A stretch of 64,000 nucleotides of DNA from Coccinella septempunctata (taxonomy: Eukaryota; Arthropoda; Insecta; Coleoptera; Coccinellidae), in NCBI RefSeq assembly GCF_907165205.1, contig NC_058191.1, positions 3,102,501 to 3,166,500 of the forward strand. Direction: 5' to 3'. Of the stretch, positions 1-12,600 are shown in pieces. Numbering within the stretch: position 1 is the first letter of the stretch; every line of letters starts with the position of its first letter. The notes under the pieces are model-generated. The model did no database searches. It was not told the origin of the DNA and saw nothing but the letters and a program-made list of their open reading frames with translations. The position numbers were made by a program, and so were the translations under genes.

Positions 1-168
1 TTGTAAGTTATAATTTCTATGTTTCTAGGGCATTATTCAATTCAGAGGAACAAGAGCAAGATGACGTTTATCCGTTCATATTCATGTTATTTTATTTCAA
101 TTGTGACTTTATAGTAATTTACGTAACAAGTCCGAAAAATAGGGTTTTTTAGACAAATAGACAAAATT

Positions 169-357
169 CTAGGACGAGCCGTAGCGTAGGCGTGTAGAAT
201 AACATTGCTTCATATCCATCCATTTCATGTACAAATCATAAACATTACCGTACCTGGATTTTGATTTTTCAGGAAATAATTGTTCTGTAGTAGCAGTTGC
301 TCTATTGGAAATTTCCCAAGGCACATTTTCAAAGTCACTATCGCTGCTGCTTTCCAT
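169..357 (-). pseudogene. Fragment resembling N-terminus of a tyrosine-recombinase-like (Crypton/Ngaro-type) protein
   Basis: A 62-residue open frame begins with an acidic serine-rich stretch (MESSSDSDFENVPWEIS) and continues with KSKSRYGNVYDLYMKW. From general knowledge, a motif of the type KSKxRYxxVYxxFxxW is common at the start of the SAM-like core-binding domain of tyrosine recombinases of Crypton/Ngaro-like elements and their domesticated relatives in insects. Only this N-terminal piece is present; no catalytic R...HxxR...Y domain follows downstream on the minus strand before the window edge. The C-terminal dozen residues look like read-through of unrelated sequence. It is either a truncated relic or a first exon whose remainder lies beyond position 1. 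The family assignment rests on pattern recognition alone. Confidence 0.4.
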
Positions 358-517
358 ATTTTATTACGAATTGCGATCAAATAACTGGCAAACTTTTGAC
401 AACTAATTTCATATGAACTGTCAGCCGTTGTTTCGTTGCTACGGTAATGATCAACTGCATTTATCAAACCATAGCTACCAAGATTTTCATATTTACAATA
501 ACAAAAACGACGTGATT

Positions 518-566
518 CTTCCCGGCCTAGTCCGGGAAGTATGTAATTTCCGGACTAGGCTGGAAA
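518..566. repeat. Nested inverted CCGGA palindromes
   Basis: Two imperfect palindromes lie side by side. The first (518-538) reads CTTCCCGG, a CCTAG centre, then TCCGGGAAG. The second (547-565) reads TTTCCGGACTAGGCTGGAAA. The second is close to the reverse complement of the first, so the block is an inverted repeat of two palindromes around a 7-8 bp AT spacer. A further CCCGGAC site lies near 610. Confidence 0.6.
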
Positions 567-2263
567 ATGCTACTTTGTCGAAGAAAAAGCGTCTCTAAAT
601 TGGGTACATCCCGGACGGTTGCCGAAAAAAGAATTGTATTTCACTGAATGGATAAACGTCAACTCACCCTTTTTCCTAAGAGCTCTATGGTTCCTATGAA
701 GTCTTCAAACGTCAAAACGGAATAAAATAAGTTATTGAGCATATTTATTCCAACATTGTTAATCTTATTTCACTTGAGTTTCTGACTTTTAAGACCGATT
801 ATATTTTAGTATTGATCGAAGTTATGGCAATGCGATTTGATTTTCCCTTGAGACGGTTTTATTTGAAAGTTGAACATTAACTTGGACAAGTTGACACCTG
901 ACACGGCAGATCAAAAACGCAACTGACTTTCTCTGTTAAAAAGGTTTTTCTTCTTATCATTCACATTATTTATGTGATATTTCACATTATGTTCAAAAAT
1001 CTTACCTGAAAAAATGATATTCAATGCTATTGCAATGTCATCAATCTCTCACAATCTACAAGTTTCTATAACAGGGATAGTACCTTGGAACATGAATACA
1101 AGGCCCTTGCAGTGCTAAGAATGTATTTGTTGTAGTACACATAGTCGATACTTTTCTCTCTATCGTGAAACTAAGAGCAACATGGATAAATTTGTATATT
1201 TCTTGTATATGTATCTACCTATTTTTCCGCATTGAAAATTGATGTAAAATATCCTAGTCCATTATTTGTATTTATTCTCCAAGGATAGTACAGAAAAGGG
1301 TGGTAATAAAAACAGAACCAACAGATACATAATCCTTCGCAAATAAATTGAACTTGGTCGGGTCATATTCAAATCAAAGAAATTTATTTTCTTCACATGT
1401 ATTCAAAATATTTTTTTTCATATTTGTAATACTTCTCATGGCATGTTTTTACTTTTGTTTGAAATACATTAGAAGTGTGAATTAGGTATTATCATACACT
1501 CCACATTTTTGGAATTGCAATTTTTTTCTGCCTCAAAGTTTGTACTGAAAGTTACGGCCAAGAAAATATTTTGTACTCTGGGATTAAGTAGAAGGCATTC
1601 AAATTGTGGGAGCTGAAGACATATTAACAAAATTATGGATTTTTTCATCCCGAAAGAAGCTATAGAGCATGTGTAGGTACCACGTTTGTACGCAGCAAAA
1701 ACGGAATACTTGTTTGCATTTAGAAACCTCTCGCTAATAGTCCGTTTAGTTTTATTCTTTTCTCAACAACTCCCGTACCTAGATTCACCCCCTACTGCAC
1801 AAATTCTACTTTTTTTCAAGTAACAGGCAAGTTTGGTAGAAGAGGATTAGGGGTAACGAAATATTAGTGTCTTCAGCTCTCATTCATTAAAATCACCTCT
1901 AAGATCCCCCCATTTCATGGTATAAAACTGTTTCTGGGATACAGATTTCGGTACAAGACTAATATTTAACTTTAATACAACGAAAATTTTCACTTTCAAA
2001 AAAGGTTCATATTATATCTACGTCCCAATAAAATTGAAAAAAGTTGTTTCGTCATTATATTGCTTGCAATCAACAAAACATTCCTGAAGCCCTAGTGCTT
2101 CAGGGGATCCAGTTTAAGAAATGGGCAGTTTTTACAGCCCTACATTTCTGTACAAAACCAGTACAAAACTAGTACAAAACTTTAGCGTCAAGAAAATTCA
2201 AATTTGAGGGGGACTGGTGACATGGACCCCATAGAACTCATTCAAAACGGTGTATCACGTGTA
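567..2263. other. No gene recognised
   Basis: AT-rich sequence without a convincing open frame, splice structure or terminal repeats. A small hairpin (CCTGAAGC, six bases, GCTTCAGG) lies near 2082-2103. I looked here for the missing N-terminal P450 exons and did not find them. Confidence 0.5.
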
Positions 2264-3408
2264 CAGGGTGGGCAAATTTCGATGTTTTAGCACTACAGCT
2301 TTTAAACCAGAGGAAATAGACAAAATCTGATACCCCATTCTCGTTCTCTTTATCTGAGAAACTAACAATTGTAGTAGTCATTTTTGGCCACTTTCTTTTG
2401 TTTTCGAGTTATAAGCAAAATTTGGAAAAATGGCTATATTGAAATAAATTTATGTCTCCGCTAATACTGATGATAGAGCTCTGAAATTGAAACATTATAC
2501 AGGCACTTTTTTACGTAGAATCCAGTGGCGTGCTCGCCTTTTTAGCAGGATTATTAATTACGAAGCTATTACCCAAAGTTATGTTTTTTTAAATGGGAAC
2601 ACTAGTTTTCTGTGCAATTTTTTGAAAGTTTAATTCTTACTGATTTCAAAAATATATAACATCATATGGTTTGTATCAATATAAATGATAGAAAATGGTC
2701 AAAAACCTTTTTTCTCAATATTTCTATGGTTTCAACTTTTGATGAGCACAGAAACATATAGCATTGTATGATTACCACTGTCTCCTTCTATAAGTCTTTT
2801 CAGTATTATGAAAATTTATCAAATATATCTTGATTAAAATTTTGTGAAAATTGGTAAAATGCATAGAAAGAATGACATTGCCAGAAGGAGACTGCTTTTG
2901 TTATAGGAAACTCTATTTTTCTGTGCTCGTCAAAAGTTGAAACCATAGAATTATTGAGAAAAAAGGTTTTTGACCATTTTCTATTATTTATTTTGATACA
3001 AACCATATGATGTTATATATTTTTGAAATCAGTAAAAATTAAGCATTCAAAAAATTGCACAGAAAATTTGTGTTCCCATTAAAAAAAACATAACTTTGGG
3101 TAATAGCTTCATAATTAAAAAACCTGCTAAAAAGGCGAGCACGCCACTGGATTCTACGTAAAAAAGTGCCTGTATAATGTTTCAATTTCAGAGCTCTATC
3201 ATCAGTATTAGCGGAGATATAAATTTATTTCGATATCGCCATTTTTCCAATTTTTGCTTATAACTCGAAAACAAAAGAAAGTGGCCAAAAATCACTACTA
3301 CTATTGTAAGTTTCTCAGAAAAAGAGAACGAGAATGGGGTATCAGATTTTGTCTATCTCCTCTGGTTTGAAAGCTGTAGTGCTAAAACATCGAAATTTGC
3401 CCACCCTG
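2264..3408. mobile_element. Large foldback element with ~490-bp inverted arms
   Basis: Sequence from 2264 (CAGGGTGGGCAAATTTCGATG...) reappears as its reverse complement ending at 3408 (...CGAAATTTGCCCACCCTG). The match continues inward with scattered substitutions: AGTGGCGTGCTCGCC pairs with GGCGAGCACGCCACT, and TTTCAACTTTTGATGAGCACAG pairs with its complement near 2920-2940. Each arm is roughly 490 bp, and about 150 bp of unmatched sequence separates them. There is no coding capacity and no clear target-site duplication. It lies just upstream of the first recognised P450 exon, probably in an intron of that gene. Confidence 0.8.
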
Positions 3409-3603
3409 CACAGTACATGCGTGGGTAACGCGTGTACTGTACCTGTGAGGGCCGAAATTTGTGGCGGGCCTTTAGTTTACCAAACATAAGTTCTCCTGCA
3501 CAAGAACAGCCTTCTTGAACGTATTGAAAAGGACAAATTTCACTTGGCGTAAAACTTTCAGTTGAGTGAAAATATAAAAATAACATGCAAGAACTTTTTT
3601 CAG

Positions 3604-6600
3604 CTGAACTGTGGGAAAAAAAGCGAAAATTGTTGACTCCAGCTTTTGATTTTCATCAATTAATGGATTTCATCAGCGTGTTCGATAAGCAATGCGATAT
3701 ACTTATAGAGAAGCTGATTGATCAGGCACCTGTAGACTCCATTAACATCCACAGTCTCATCAGTTTATGTTCTCTGGATATTATATGTGGTAAGCTTTTC
3801 CGACGACATCCTGAACATGAAATACACGTTATAAAATGTTACTTTTTTACAGGGTGAGCCTTTGACTCGTACAAATATTTTAACAGTAGATTCTTCGGGT
3901 CAAAATAATTATATACCGTTTCGGCCCTGATAAAATGATTATAGCCATTTTAAGTTATTAGTTGTGCCACCCCTGAAAAAATTAAATTACTTTCAGAATA
4001 ACACTAGCTAAATCTGTGACAAAAAACATCTCTGGATCTTTAAAAAATAGTTGCTCTCGGTCAGAGTACCTGATTTTTCGAAAATCACAGATAATTTTTT
4101 TATTTTTGAACATCAAATTACTCGAAAAATACTTCTATTTTCTATTTTAGAATAACTATCTAAATCTATAACATTATACATCTGCGGATCTTTTAAACAG
4201 AGTTGAATTTAGCCAAAGAGCCAAATTTTTCAAATTGCACAGGTAATTATTAATTTTTGAACATTAAATCACTAAAAAACGTTCAAATATTCATTATATA
4301 GCGTCCGAGTCAGTTTCAAAAGTTAGGTGCTTCGAATTTTTGTTATTTTAATGGTACGTTATGGTCATAATGAGAAAATTTTTTGTGTTCGAAAAAGATT
4401 AATCAAATAAATGAAAAACCATATTCCGAAATTCATTCCATTCGATAACACCGTTTGTGAGATAGAACTAACATTTTTTATGGTTTTTCAACAAAATGGT
4501 AGAGGAAGAAATTGTTTCTTCTGACCTCAAAAATCTACTGTTAAAATAGTTGTAAGAGTTACAGACTCACCCTGTATAGCGAATTCTCAAGATTCTTTTA
4601 GTATTATAGCTATATACAATAGTTGTAAATCTGAGAATATATTTCACTTCAACAACTGTTTTTTGTTATGAAAATATGAAGTTAGGTTAATTGTTAATAT
4701 GGCAATATTCAGGCAATATGTTACTTGATAATTGTTACGTGATACTTGTTGAGTGATATTTGAAGTTGCATAAAACCACAATGAGTGTAGAGTTAGGCTT
4801 ATGCCCAATCACGTATTTTTGGTCTGACCGACCCACACCTGAAGAGCACGAGCCGTCACTGCAATATCATCATTATCATTGATCATCATTGCTGCTGCAT
4901 CCCGTTACCGGGAATAAATCTACAAAAAGACAACAAAAAAACGGTGCGAACAGTCTTATAATTTCTTAGGGATAATTGCGACTATGTGCCCTCCTGTGAC
5001 TGAAGAGACTCAACCGTGACCTGCAGATCCTTCCACACTTAGGGCATGGATAGTCACCAACCAGATCTGGCCGCCGCTGTATTCTTCTCGAGTCTCCATT
5101 ATAACTGTGTACCAAAGACCTCTATTGTGACCTGTCTGACGCTAGTTGTTCCCAGTTATGATTGGCATTAACTGATTTTGGGGATTGATGTAGTATATCC
5201 TTAAACCGCTTATACTGACCTCCTGGTTTCCGGACTCCCTCTGTGAATTCGCCATATAGAGCTATTTTGGGGAGTCTTGTGTCGAAATACAAAATTTTGT
5301 GGAACCATCTGACGTGCATTATCTATCTTAAATGACGTTTTTGCGTTTGTTTAAGCTGTTTAATATGTCGCCTGTAGGGCGTCCAGCTTTCGCTTCCGTA
5401 AAGAAGCGTTGGGAGGACCACTGCTTTGTAAACAGCTGTCTTGATCTTCAAATTGAGGTCGTGATTTTGAAACACTCTGTCCTTTAGCTTCCAGAATGCC
5501 CGTGATGCCGAATTGATACGGTTGTGTATTTCTGTGTCTAGGTTACCCCCAGTATTTGTGAAGCTTCCCAAGTATTTAAACTGCTCGACCTGTTCTAGAG
5601 TTTCATTCTCCAGTCTGATATCTGTTTGAAGGCTTACCAGGATTTTGATTTTGTCGATATTGAGTCTAAGGTCCAAAAAGCTTCGTATATATGTTTATAG
5701 GTGTCCAACATTATCCTGTGAGCAGCTAGCGATAAGTGCGCAGTCGTCTGCATATTGAAGTTCCGTGATAAACTTTGTACGGGTTTCTGCTCTGAGGCGA
5801 TTCAGGTTTAAAAATCTTAATATTATTCCAACACCTCTTACAGGCATACTTATGTCAGCAATTATCGTGACAGCTATGGCGAAAATATTGAACAGTAAAG
5901 GCGCCAACACACAGCATTGTTTTATTCCAGAGTTGATGAAGAAATGGTCGGTTGTGGAGCTATTGTGCTGTATTCTAGCGGTGTTGTTGGTGTAGAGGCT
6001 CTTGCACACTACTAAGTACTCCAAGGCGTCCCAGGACTTTCCATAGCGCTCTCCGATTCACCGAGTCGAAGGCTTTACTCAAACCGATGTAGGCTCTATA
6101 GATCCTAGATTGTTGTTCACGGGCCTTCTCTTGCAGCTGTCGCAGTGTAAAAATTAGGTCCACCGTACCTGTTCAAAAGCCGCACAGGGATTCACGTAAT
6201 AGCCTTTTTAAGAGTGGAATCATCTGATTACCATAATCTTCGAGAAAATTTTGCCGGCCACGCTAAGCAACGATATGCCCCTATAATTGTTACAATTTGA
6301 CGTATCGCTTTTGTTCTTATAGAGGTTGACAACTAAAGCGTCTCTGAAGTCTTGTGGCACATCTCCTTGTTCCCAGATCTTGCGGAATAGTGTCAGGAGA
6401 CTATTAACAATGTCTTCATCCATATAAAATAAATAAAACTTTATACAATTTTATATTGGTGTGAAAATAATTTCCATAGATATTGACATGAGCTATCATT
6501 TTCAGAAACAGCCATGGGTGTTAGCATCGGAGCTCAGCGTAACCAAAATATGGAGTATGTGGGAGCTGTCAGAGAAATGTGCCGAATTATAGCAGATCGA

Positions 6601-9600
6601 AGCCGTTCCGTATTCAAATCAATGAAACCTTTTTACGTATTAACCGAGGACTACCTCAGTGAAAAGAAATGTGTGGAAATCCTTCACCGCTATACAGATA
6701 GGGTTATCGAACAAAAACGTACAGAACGTAAGAACAAAAAACCGGTAGTGAAGAAAAGACAAATGATAAATAAGCGACACATATCAAATCTCTTGGAAAT
6801 CCTTTTGGATTACTCTGATAAGGAAAAAGGTTTATCCGAGAAAGAAATAAAAGACGAAGTCCATACATTTATGTTTGCAGTAAGTCTTCCTGTACCTTGA
6901 ACACTGAGTAATTACCGACACAGATAAATTATTTCAATTAAGACGTCGAATTAATCAGAATGAACTGAATATTCTATTAATTGAAATGGAACGGGGAAAA
7001 ATTACCCTTACTCGAGGAGCAAGAGTTCATTTTACCAAAATTCACGAAATTCGTTCGGGTTTTTTGGGATTGGGAATCACCCTAAAAATGCCCACCTCAA
7101 CTATTTCATTAATATAATTGTATATCATTACAGGGTCATGATACTGTGACAGCCGCTGTGAGTTTTTTCATTTACGAAATCGCCAAACATGTGAATGTAC
7201 AGGTCGGTTATAAAATAATTACGAAATTCGTTTTCAAAACAAAAACTTTCCAGGACGAACTTTACAATGAGCAACAAAGAATTTTTGGTGAAAGTGAGGT
7301 CAATAAAGCTATGCAGGAAGAGCACATATTCCAAATGAAACTATTAGATCTGGCCATAAAGGAATCATTGCGGCTTTATCCACCCGTACCGGTTTTTACA
7401 AGGAAAGTGACGAATGAATTCAGATATGGTGAGTCAAAATTAGTATTCTCCATTGATTATTCGATCAAATTTATCGAGTATTTAGTGTTTCTTATAACTT
7501 TGTAAGATTACGAATAAGGTGGTGCAATTTTTTTCACAAGTCCGGTTGTCTCTGATCAATTTAATTCCTCCAATTTATTTATTTATTTATTTATGAAAAA
7601 AATAAATTCTGGCAAGAGTTCTTTCAACCTTCTGTCAACATCGCCTACGTTTCTCATCCACCTCGACGTATCCGTTTTCGAGTTTTGCATTTACGAAAAA
7701 AAATGCAATGCATTTTCAAAAAAATGAGCTAACGTGTTGCAATGACCATCGTAAAAACAATGGAAGTGCAGGCATCCATTATATGTACATATTTAATTTT
7801 CAGACTCAAAAATATCATCATAAAAACAATAATACCGATTCCAGGATTGTGCACTATCATTTTCTGTAACCGTTCTTATTGTTTCGTGTTTTCAGCTTAA
7901 TATAAAGGGAAAATAAAAAAGAAGAACAAGGAATGTTATCAAATACTCCCTTAAATTTTCCCCAAAGAATCCACCCCTTTCATTTTTTCGAAGTCATTCA
8001 GATACACCCTGTAAAATAGTTTCATACACTCCTAACAATTAAGTTGCAGATGAAGAAATGTTGTAAAAATATTGGGGACAATTTAAACATTAAAAGTTAT
8101 GAAGAAATAAAAGAAGAATTCCTCTATGAAAATAGAGATTTGAGTTGAGTACTGCAGGTGTTTAAATATGTTTTCAAGACCTTCCCCAAAATTAATTTCA
8201 ATTATGTTATTGCAATTTTGATACGTACATCTTGGCAGCAAAATCAGAATATGTCGAAAAATCGGGTGTACTGAAAACAGCATTATATAATTTTCACTTA
8301 TGAGTTGTTTAACCGCGTCTCGTGGTTCACTACCACAATAGAATCATCAGCATCATCAGGTGGGTGAAGGTTAACTACTCATTTCAGACCAGGTCCGGAT
8401 CTAGGGGGGGGCAAGCGGGGCGCTTGCCCCGGGCGCCAGCTCAAGGGGGCGCCAAAATCAAGCAGAGGTTAGAATTTTTTTACTTTTGATTTTCTCGGAA
8501 AAAATTAATTTCTTAGTGCTAAAATGGAAAGTGTAGAATGGAAACATGATAAATCATCACTATGCCTAAAATCTTTAAAATCAATGAGGGATCAATTAAC
8601 TGCATATTATTCAGTCATCTACGAATGACCGCCACACTTGGGTGAAATAGGTTGAAAGATCTGATATATTCACACTGCGTCCAGCAGTAATTTCTTTGCC
8701 TGTCGACTCGTCGCCTTCTCATCTGGAACTAAGGGCCAAAATTTCCGATTTTCTATAGACCATAACGTAAAAACTAATCCTTTCAGCATAATTCTATTTG
8801 CATATTCGTAATCTATGCCTTAGTAAAAACACCAATTTTGGTGGAAATCAGTAAGATTGAAATTTTTTCAACTTTTCCATAGATGTAGGTACCGAGTTTT
8901 TCACCATAATTTGAGCCCCCCTTTAACTTTGTTACTAAGAGAGGTACAAAAAATGTTTTATACAAAAGTTTCACGAAATTGAGTGTTTTAAAATGTTTTC
9001 ACAAACTGAAATATATACAGAGTGGGCGATTTTTTGAAGAATATTTTTGGTCTCCGTTCAAAACCGAATTCATTCTGTACACTAATACGAGGGCGTAGAA
9101 CACGAATATGCAAACAGATATTTAAAAAAAAATCATTTTTCAAGTTATGGTCGATGGAAAATCGGAAATTTTGGACCTTCGAGGAAAAATTCATAAAATC
9201 TGAACTGTTCGTGATAGATGAATGAAGTGTGGTTTTTTATATTCGCAAAGAACCAATTCATCACAAAAAAAACAGCATATGACTAGTGCTTTTTTTCTAG
9301 CTGCTACAGCTCTTCAAAGTTGACCAATATTTCCGAAATTTTGCACTGAAAGTGATTTATTCCTCAAAATACTGATCCTCCAAAAATCTAATTGTATATT
9401 CCTGATCTATGATCTTGAATTAATATGTAAAATGACCCGGGTCGACATATGTAGCTAAAAAAATAAATTTTTGTTCGGAATAATTACGTTCATGAAGCGC
9501 GGGTGGAAACGATAGACGAGGGCGGGTTGTAAACAACATTCTTGTAAATACAAACTTTTTTATTTTTCGAACGATTGCAACCCGAGTCATTTTTTTTTAC

Positions 9601-12600
9601 TAATTCGAGGTCGTAGATTACGAATATGCAATTTTTGGGAGTATTTTGGGAAAAGAATAACTTTTAAAGGAATAATGAGAGAAAATATGTTTTGATGGAA
9701 CAATGGGAAAAAAATAAGAGTGATTTTTTTCCCAAAGTACTCATCTTAGGAAAAATCTAATTGCATAATCTATACGACTTCGAACTAGTGAAAAAAATAA
9801 CTCGGGTTGAAAGCGATGACGAATATGCAATTAGATTTTTCCTACGAACCTTAGAAGGGGGGGGGGGCGCCATCATGAATTTTTGCCCCGGTCAGAAAAA
9901 AATCGTAGATCCGGGCCTGTTTCAGACAAAATAATAGAATTGTTCAGTCATAGATTTTCATCGAATGTTGGCCACATCGATGCACTATTTGAAAAATCAG
10001 GTGTACTGTATTGTTTCAGATGGCAAACTTATTCCGGAAGGAATTAATCTTACACTTTTCATATATGGAATGCATAGAAATAGTAAATATTACGAAGAGC
10101 CAAATACCTTCAAATTTAGGAGGTTCGCAAACGGATTAATGCTACCACCAGGTGGATTTGTACCATTTTTACCATTCAGTAATGGATCCCGAAACTGCAT
10201 TGGTATGTATACCAAAATAGGGTCATTTCACTCTTGTCCGCAAAATTTCAAGTATCTAATTATATTTTTTTTATCCAATCTGAAAATGAGCAAAAATGAG
10301 GAACATCAATATTTTTGTTATTTTGCTGAAAGCAAAAGAGTCAGTGAGATTGATCATTTCTGAAGTTACACGCACAAATTTCCCGAATTAATGAATAACC
10401 TCATGTTGTTCAACTTAGTTATACAGTGGATATCTTTTGAACGAGAGGACAATACTTATGAAATTTTGCAGGTTAGTGCAATGGCGCAAAATTATGCATA
10501 CACACTACATCAATTTGAAAACTCAAAAGAAATTGATTAACGTGCGATAATTCCTCTTGTGTATACTAAACTCAGTATGTACGAAGTTCAAAGCTCTTTC
10601 AACTTCTGTAAAAATATACAGTAGGTCCCATATAAATTAAAAAAGTTGAGGGTATTTCCGGTTCAACCGGAAGTATATTATCACCAAGAAATTCTATTGT
10701 ACATCAGATGCATTTTGAGCCACCGCACTTACCTGCAAAATTTCATAAATATTGTCCTTGTCGTTCAAAAGATAGGGGGAGTCCGAGAGACTTGCTCCGG
10801 TAGGAGACTTGAACCACCTCAAATATTTCAATTCAAATTTCGCACTACCGGTATCGTAAATAGCTTGCGACATTGTATAAAGACAGAAGAGAGTGGTCTT
10901 TATACAATGCTTGCGACATTCTCGTAACAAAGGACAACTAGTGGCTGCTCCATTTTGGCAGAACAGTTCGAGAGTGAGAGGGTTGAACGTGATTTGGTTG
11001 TTAGGATTTAAGAAATTGAATAATTTTTGCTTGTTACACTGTCTGAAAAGTATAATAGGAGCATTATTTTATTAAGTTTTATTACTTTCATTGATTTATA
11101 TTGTTTCACAATATAGTTTAGCCTTTTTGATAATAGTTTCAAAAGTTTCAAGAAAACATCTGTTGAATAGACTAAAAGGCAATGCTTGACACATGCTATG
11201 GACGCAGTGGTCTAAGTTTCCGCACTGAGCCTAGATAATAGTTTGCTTCAAAAATAGAAAATTGAATAGTAGAAATAAATATAAAAAATATACAAAAGTT
11301 CAAAAAAGGAAAAAACATCTCGGAAATATCTGTGAGTGACTCTGAAATAGAAAATATGTGTTTCAAACGCTGATACATCTGATGATGAAAACCTTGACAT
11401 AGACAATCGTTGGTCATTGGAAATTGTTTTCTCTCAATGTTTTTCCTAATGAACAAACTCATGGTCAAATATCTCTCGCCCCCTGTTCAACTCCCTCATG
11501 GGTTCGGGAGACATATGAGTCAACTTTCGGTTCCTAAAAAAAGAATTGCTGTACTCAAAATGTTCATCTCACCATCACTCCACTATCATCTATCGTTGCC
11601 TATTTGGGCATGATATCTTCACGTAAAAAAAATTAGTTGCAAGCATTTACAGATATAAGTGGCTTCAGAGTGAAAAGGAGTTCAACTCTCCCGGACTCCC
11701 CATATTTACTTGGTTCCATACTTTATCCCAACCCTGTATATTTTGTGAAGCAGAGGCGGATGGGCTACCTCGAACCGGCCCGGGAATTTTCTTTCAGACC
11801 GGCCCACTTCAAGAGCGAAAAAGGTACTTTTAAGGTGGGGGTTCAGGGGAGTAGCTAGCATGAGTTGCCATGAAAAAGACATTTTGATGAACAGCCCCTA
11901 AAAATGGAACCTTAAAAGCAATTTTCAATTTTTTTTTACAATTCAGAAAACGGTCAAAAAATTGAGCAGACATTTTGTGGGAACGAAAAGGCGATGAAAA
12001 AATTGTTCCCATATAATTGCAAGGGATATTAAAAAACACCTCCAAAATCGTTTCGCGAGAATTTTTTTTCCTTATTCATATAATTCTTTCAAGAAATTAA
12101 TCTTTGATTTCCTGCTTTAAGTGAAAGTTTTCACCTAGTTGGCGGATAGCATGCAGGTATTATAAGGAAACACCAAAAAATTTTTATTGTCTATATAGAA
12201 CAACTACTAAATTTGATTTTTGTCCGTCTTCCAGTTTCTAAGAAAAAAATCAAACATTTTTATCATATGCTTTCTTCAGGAAGCTGTATATAAACATGGG
12301 CTGCTCAAAAAAAAAAAATTATATGAAAGACCCACTGTTTTTCAACTATAAATCGACCCTTAAATTAACAACTCCTTTACAATCTGCATTATGTTAGTTT
12401 TATATTTATTTCAATCCATTTTCTTCAAAACAACTCTGAGTAAATAGAATCAACGGAAAATCTATCCATGTTGTCTATAGGTATGGTTGAAGAAATGAAA
12501 ATTTTCAAATTTTCTCACATTTGACATCAAGTATTTTTTGAACCATACACAACATGGATGCATAGTTTCCGAATTTCGATTTTAAATTTCCTCAGGGTAA

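Noticed and set aside
7128..7334. Minus-strand frame over P450 exons 3-4
   Set aside because: Antisense shadow of the exons at 7134-7202 and 7254-7428, which carry the conserved P450 motifs.
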